Of a stretch of 17,495 nt of DNA, positions 14,607 through 17,495 are shown piece after piece. Source of the DNA: Chloroflexota bacterium. GTDB lineage: Bacteria > Chloroflexota > Anaerolineae > J102. Positions within the stretch are counted from its first letter, which is position 1, and each line of letters begins with the position of its first letter. The stretch covers positions 1 through 17,495 of the forward strand of contig PIVW01000065.1 of the NCBI GenBank assembly GCA_003353825.1, written 5' to 3'. The position numbers and the translations under genes are program-made. The notes beneath the pieces were generated by a model. The model ran no database searches. It was not told the origin of the DNA and saw nothing but the letters and a program-made list of their open reading frames with translations.

Positions 14607-14632
14607 TCTGCGATGAATCTATTGGTTCTAAT

Positions 14633-15757
14633 ATGACATTGACAGCTATTAACAGTGAATACCAGCGTATCGTCGTTAAGCTGGGTACCAGCGTGCTAAC
14701 AGCAGGCACGCCACATATCAGCCGCCCGCGTCTGATCGAGTTGGTGCGTCAATGTGCCTGCATGAAACAAAATGGCCTTGATGTTATTTTGGTCAGTTCT
14801 GGTGCTATGGCTGCAGGCAAAGAACATCTGAACTTTCCTTCATTGCCTCCGAGCGTACCGGCCAAACAAATGCTGAGTGCCGTCGGCCAACTCCACCTGA
14901 TGGGTCTTTACAAGCAATATTTTGAGATATATGGCATTCCGGTCGGGCAGATGTTGCTGACACGAGCGGATCTTCAGATCCGCAAACGCTATCTCAATGC
15001 GAGATTGACTCTTGGGGCCTCGCTTCAGCATGATATCCTTCCCATTATCAATGAAAATGATACAGTGACTGCTGAAGAAATCCGTGTTGGCGACAATGAT
15101 AATCTTTCAGCTATGGTGGCGACACTGGCCGAAGCCGACCTTCTGATCATGCTAACCGATCAACCGGGGTTGTTTACCGCCGATCCACGCCATGATCCCA
15201 CCGCGGAACTGATCTCGGAGATCGGCAGGATCGATGACCGCTTGCTCGCCGGCGCCGGAGATACTTCGACCGGACTGGGAACAGGGGGCATGGCAACCAA
15301 ACTACAGGCAGCCGAAACCGCCAGCCGTGGTGGGGCAACCGTTATCATTGCCTCTGGCAGCGTGTCCGATATCTTGCCCAAGCTTGTCGCCGGTGAGCCA
15401 TTGGGGACACGCATCCGTGCCACGACCAGCCGCCTCGAGAGCCGCAAGCGCTGGCTACTCGCCGGGTACACCAACGCCGGGTACATCCAGATCGACAATG
15501 GCGCTGAAAAAGCATTGAGCCAACAGGGAAGCAGCCTGCTCCCAATCGGTGTCGCAGATGTTCAAGGCAGCTTTGAACGTGGAGACACCATAGGCATTCG
15601 CAACGCAGCAGGACGAGAGATTGCCAGAGGCCTTGCCCGCTACCATGCCAATGATATCCGCCGCATCCAAGATAAACACTCTCGTCAGATCGAAGCTATT
15701 CTTGGCTATGAATATGGCGACGCTGTAATCCACCGCAACGATCTCATCGTACTTTGA
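14633..15757 (+). CDS. proB: Glutamate 5-kinase
   Basis: This cytoplasmic enzyme phosphorylates L-glutamate on the gamma-carboxylate, the first committed step to proline. The 374-residue product has the amino-acid-kinase domain: VVKLGTSVLT (14-23), VILVSSGAMAAGKEHL (51-66), the NENDTV block (140-145), VGDNDNLSAMVATLAEADLL (152-171), DQPGLFTADPR and GTGGMATKLQAAETA (216-230). A C-terminal PUA domain follows at about 280-360, as in full-length bacterial enzymes. The frame is open from a TTG at 14582, but the ATG at 14633 fits the family N-terminus. It has no clear ribosome-binding site. proA follows on the same strand after 134 bases, an expected pair. Feedback control by proline is known for the family and is not visible here. 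Confidence 0.95.
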   Translation: MTLTAINSEYQRIVVKLGTSVLTAGTPHISRPRLIELVRQCACMKQNGLDVILVSSGAMAAGKEHLNFPSLPPSVPAKQMLSAVGQLHLMGLYKQYFEIYGIPVGQMLLTRADLQIRKRYLNARLTLGASLQHDILPIINENDTVTAEEIRVGDNDNLSAMVATLAEADLLIMLTDQPGLFTADPRHDPTAELISEIGRIDDRLLAGAGDTSTGLGTGGMATKLQAAETASRGGATVIIASGSVSDILPKLVAGEPLGTRIRATTSRLESRKRWLLAGYTNAGYIQIDNGAEKALSQQGSSLLPIGVADVQGSFERGDTIGIRNAAGREIARGLARYHANDIRRIQDKHSRQIEAILGYEYGDAVIHRNDLIVL

Positions 15758-15891
15758 GTCCCCTTCTGGCACTGTACGGACTGAGACTTCAATAAGATAC
15801 GGAACGCTACAGTCATGGGAGAAAGCAGTTCCCGATGTTATTCTGTGCAAAGTCCGTACCCACCATCTCATCGTTAACCCAGGTGAATACA

Positions 15892-17154
15892 ATGACCGAC
15901 AATCTTCTGATTGCCATGGGGCAGCAAGCCAGCGACGCCGCCCGAATTCTGGCAACAGCCAGCACAAACGCCAAAGATGCACTCATCGACAGCATCGCCG
16001 ATGGATTAATCAAACAGCAAGCGTCCATTCTCGCGGCCAACGCTGCAGATGTCGCCGATGGTAGAGCGGCAGGATTAGGCGATAACCTCATCGATCGCAT
16101 GACCATCACAGAAGCGCGCCTGCAAAACTTTGCCGAGGACACCCATAAGGTGGCAACCTTACCTGATCCCATCGGCGAGGAGTTTGACAGCCGTCTGTTG
16201 CCCAACGGCCTTCGAGTCAGCCGGCGACGTACGCCCTTTGGGGTATTGGGTTTGATCTACGAGGCCCGCCCGAATGTCACCATTGACATCGCAGCACTCT
16301 CTCTCAAGACTGGCAATGCTGCTATTATGCGAGGTGGGAAGGATATCCGTCGTAGCAACCTCGCCATCCTGGAGGTTATCCACAAGGCACTGGCAGAAAA
16401 CGGCTTCCCTGTACATGCTGTTCAGTACATCAAAGACCCGGACCGGGCGCTGGTAGGCCATCTGCTAAAACTGCATGACTACGTCGATATGATCATCCCA
16501 CGTGGCGGATCGGGTCTCCACAAACTGTGTCGGGAAAACAGTACGATTCCCGTCATCACCGGAGGCATCGGCATCTGCCATCTCTACGTAGACGAAACCG
16601 CTAATCTAGAGCAAGCTCTTCCTATCATTCATAATGCCAAAACACAACGCCCAAGCGTCTGCAACTCATTGGATACGTTACTGGTACAGGAGTCGATCGC
16701 GGCAACGTTCCTGCCTCTAGTGGTAGAAAACCTTGGTGCAGATGGCGTCTCCTTCCGTGCTGACGAACGAGCAATGACATTGGTAGGCGATCATGGCAAA
16801 GTTTCCAGCGCTGGCCCTGACGACTTCGATACTGAGTGGCTCGGTCTCACACTGGGGCTGCGGGTGCTCCCCGATCTGGATGCAGCGATCGATCATATTC
16901 GAGATCACAGCACCGGCCACTCCGACGGCATTCTCACTCAAACCTGGAACAACGGACAGCGATTTCTAAATGAGGTCGATAGTTCAGCCGTGCTTGTCAA
17001 TGCTTCGACACGTTTCAATGATGGCTCACAATTCGGCCTGGGCGCAGAAGTCGCTATCAGCACCCAAAAACTGCACGCACGCGGCCCTATGGGGCTCCAG
17101 GAGCTTACGACCTACAAGTGGATTGTGCTCGGAGAAGGGCACGTTCGTCCCTGA
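15892..17154 (+). CDS. proA: Gamma-glutamyl phosphate reductase
   Basis: This cytoplasmic enzyme reduces gamma-glutamyl phosphate with NADPH to glutamate semialdehyde, which cyclises toward proline. The 420-residue product is the standard length and has the aldehyde-dehydrogenase-like fold motifs: VLGLIYEARPNVTIDIAALS (118-137), GNAAIMRGGKDIRRSN (141-156), IIPRGGSGL (201-209), TGGIGICHLYVD (223-234) and the catalytic Cys257 in PSVCNSLDTLL. The C-terminal NASTRFNDGSQFGLGAE block (370-386) is conserved in the family. The frame opens at an ATG at 15835, but the ATG at 15892 has AGGTGA about 5 bases upstream and matches the usual N-terminus. The upstream gap from proB (15758-15891) shows no clear promoter or terminator, so co-transcription with proB is likely. 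Confidence 0.95.
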   Translation: MTDNLLIAMGQQASDAARILATASTNAKDALIDSIADGLIKQQASILAANAADVADGRAAGLGDNLIDRMTITEARLQNFAEDTHKVATLPDPIGEEFDSRLLPNGLRVSRRRTPFGVLGLIYEARPNVTIDIAALSLKTGNAAIMRGGKDIRRSNLAILEVIHKALAENGFPVHAVQYIKDPDRALVGHLLKLHDYVDMIIPRGGSGLHKLCRENSTIPVITGGIGICHLYVDETANLEQALPIIHNAKTQRPSVCNSLDTLLVQESIAATFLPLVVENLGADGVSFRADERAMTLVGDHGKVSSAGPDDFDTEWLGLTLGLRVLPDLDAAIDHIRDHSTGHSDGILTQTWNNGQRFLNEVDSSAVLVNASTRFNDGSQFGLGAEVAISTQKLHARGPMGLQELTTYKWIVLGEGHVRP

Positions 17155-17314
17155 TAATGCCAGCCGCTACTTGCCAGACACAATTGTCCGGATCCAGATG
17201 AAAAATACGAGAGCTTATCTCAAACATGGGTTGTTCGTTCGAATTCTTTACTATCCCAACCTTCGATGCTGTGCGTCTAGCCGCAAAGACCTAACCCAAA
17301 TGGGGGGAACTCAC
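17155..17314. other. Spacer after proA
   Basis: I see no gene, RNA or strong terminator hairpin here. The plus-strand frame running through this stretch is a continuation of a shadow frame of proA. Confidence 0.5.
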
Positions 17315-17343
17315 TTGAAAGGCTGCACGCCCACTGCTAGAAT
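17315..17343 (+). promoter_or_regulatory. Near-consensus sigma70-type promoter for a gene beyond the window
   Basis: TTGAAA (17315-17320) and TAGAAT (17338-17343) are separated by exactly 17 bases, each matching five of six consensus bases. The start point would be near 17350. The remaining 145 bases hold no convincing ORF; an AAGGAG at 17368-17373 precedes only a 3-codon frame. The gene it drives must lie to the right of the window. Confidence 0.6.
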
Positions 17344-17403
17344 AAGGCGACTTCCGAAAAATAATTGAAGGAGCCTTTATTACGACAATGGCACATTAGA
17401 ATC

Positions 17404-17443
17404 CACTACATGTAGTATGTTTCTGATATGCACTACAGTATAC
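17404..17443 (+). repeat. Paired CACTACA sites with a 12-bp palindrome
   Basis: ACTACATGTAGT (17405-17416) is a perfect palindrome. The string CACTACA occurs at 17404-17410 and again at 17431-17437, where it is followed by GTATAC. Two related sites 27 bases apart, downstream of a strong promoter, could be an operator pair, but no protein is known to bind them. Confidence 0.3.
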
Positions 17444-17495
17444 GGGACACGCTAGATTCCGGCACAGTTACTAACGAACGGCAATTGATGTCGCC

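Noticed and set aside
14582..14632. TTG start of proB
   Set aside because: It lies in the repeat/hairpin region and adds residues not found in the family.
1..17495. CRISPR arrays, tRNA and rRNA genes, insertion sequences
   Set aside because: I looked on both strands and saw no regularly spaced repeats, no cloverleaf with T-arm consensus, no rRNA core sequence and no transposase.

Overview
The window reads as a piece of an uncultured bacterial genome, most likely Chloroflexota (Anaerolineae/Caldilineae-like). This is an inference from gene style: a family-1 solute-binding lipoprotein next to an MscS channel, a dockerin-like tail, an FbpC-type ATPase in a thiamine transporter, a DUF971 protein and proBA. 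Nothing in the window settles taxonomy. Base composition is moderate-GC throughout except the first ~445 bases, which are AT-rich and encode tail-fibre-like phage proteins. They look like foreign DNA or an assembly join.

Layout: (1) 1-445, two minus-strand phage-like genes, one cut by the window edge. (2) 446-966, a gene-poor spacer with several small inverted repeats and a plausible sigma70-type promoter. (3) 967-4681, a plus-strand operon: solute-binding lipoprotein, overlapping MscS-family channel, and a multi-pass membrane protein broken by a frameshift near 4450. No ABC permease or ATPase accompanies the binding protein. (4) 4682-5132, a spacer between convergent units. (5) 5133-12798, a long minus-strand run. 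From its 5' end it holds thiN (thiamine pyrophosphokinase), thiB, a methyltransferase, thiP, a thiQ-like ATPase, a dockerin-like fragment, selD and a lipoprotein. It is preceded (13184 down to 12986) by a strong consensus promoter, a TPP riboswitch and an intrinsic terminator, which together make a transcription-attenuation switch for thiamine uptake and activation. (6) 13269-17154, plus strand: DUF971 protein, M23 peptidase, proB and proA (the first two steps of proline synthesis). (7) After proA lies a near-consensus promoter at 17315-17343 whose gene starts beyond the window.

The most important point is selD. A plain ORF call starts at 6622 and loses the N-terminus. The true gene continues upstream through an in-frame TGA (6707-6709) that sits exactly where SelD carries its catalytic Cys/Sec (context SCAG-U-ASKL). 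It is followed by a 7-bp hairpin with a GUU loop at SECIS-like spacing. The gene is therefore very probably a selenoprotein, and the organism a user of selenocysteine.

Other points worth attention are the binding-protein/MscS pair, the methyltransferase embedded in the thiamine operon, a possible antiterminator pairing in the riboswitch, a hairpin between thiB and the methyltransferase gene, and a heptamer-repeat hairpin just before proB.
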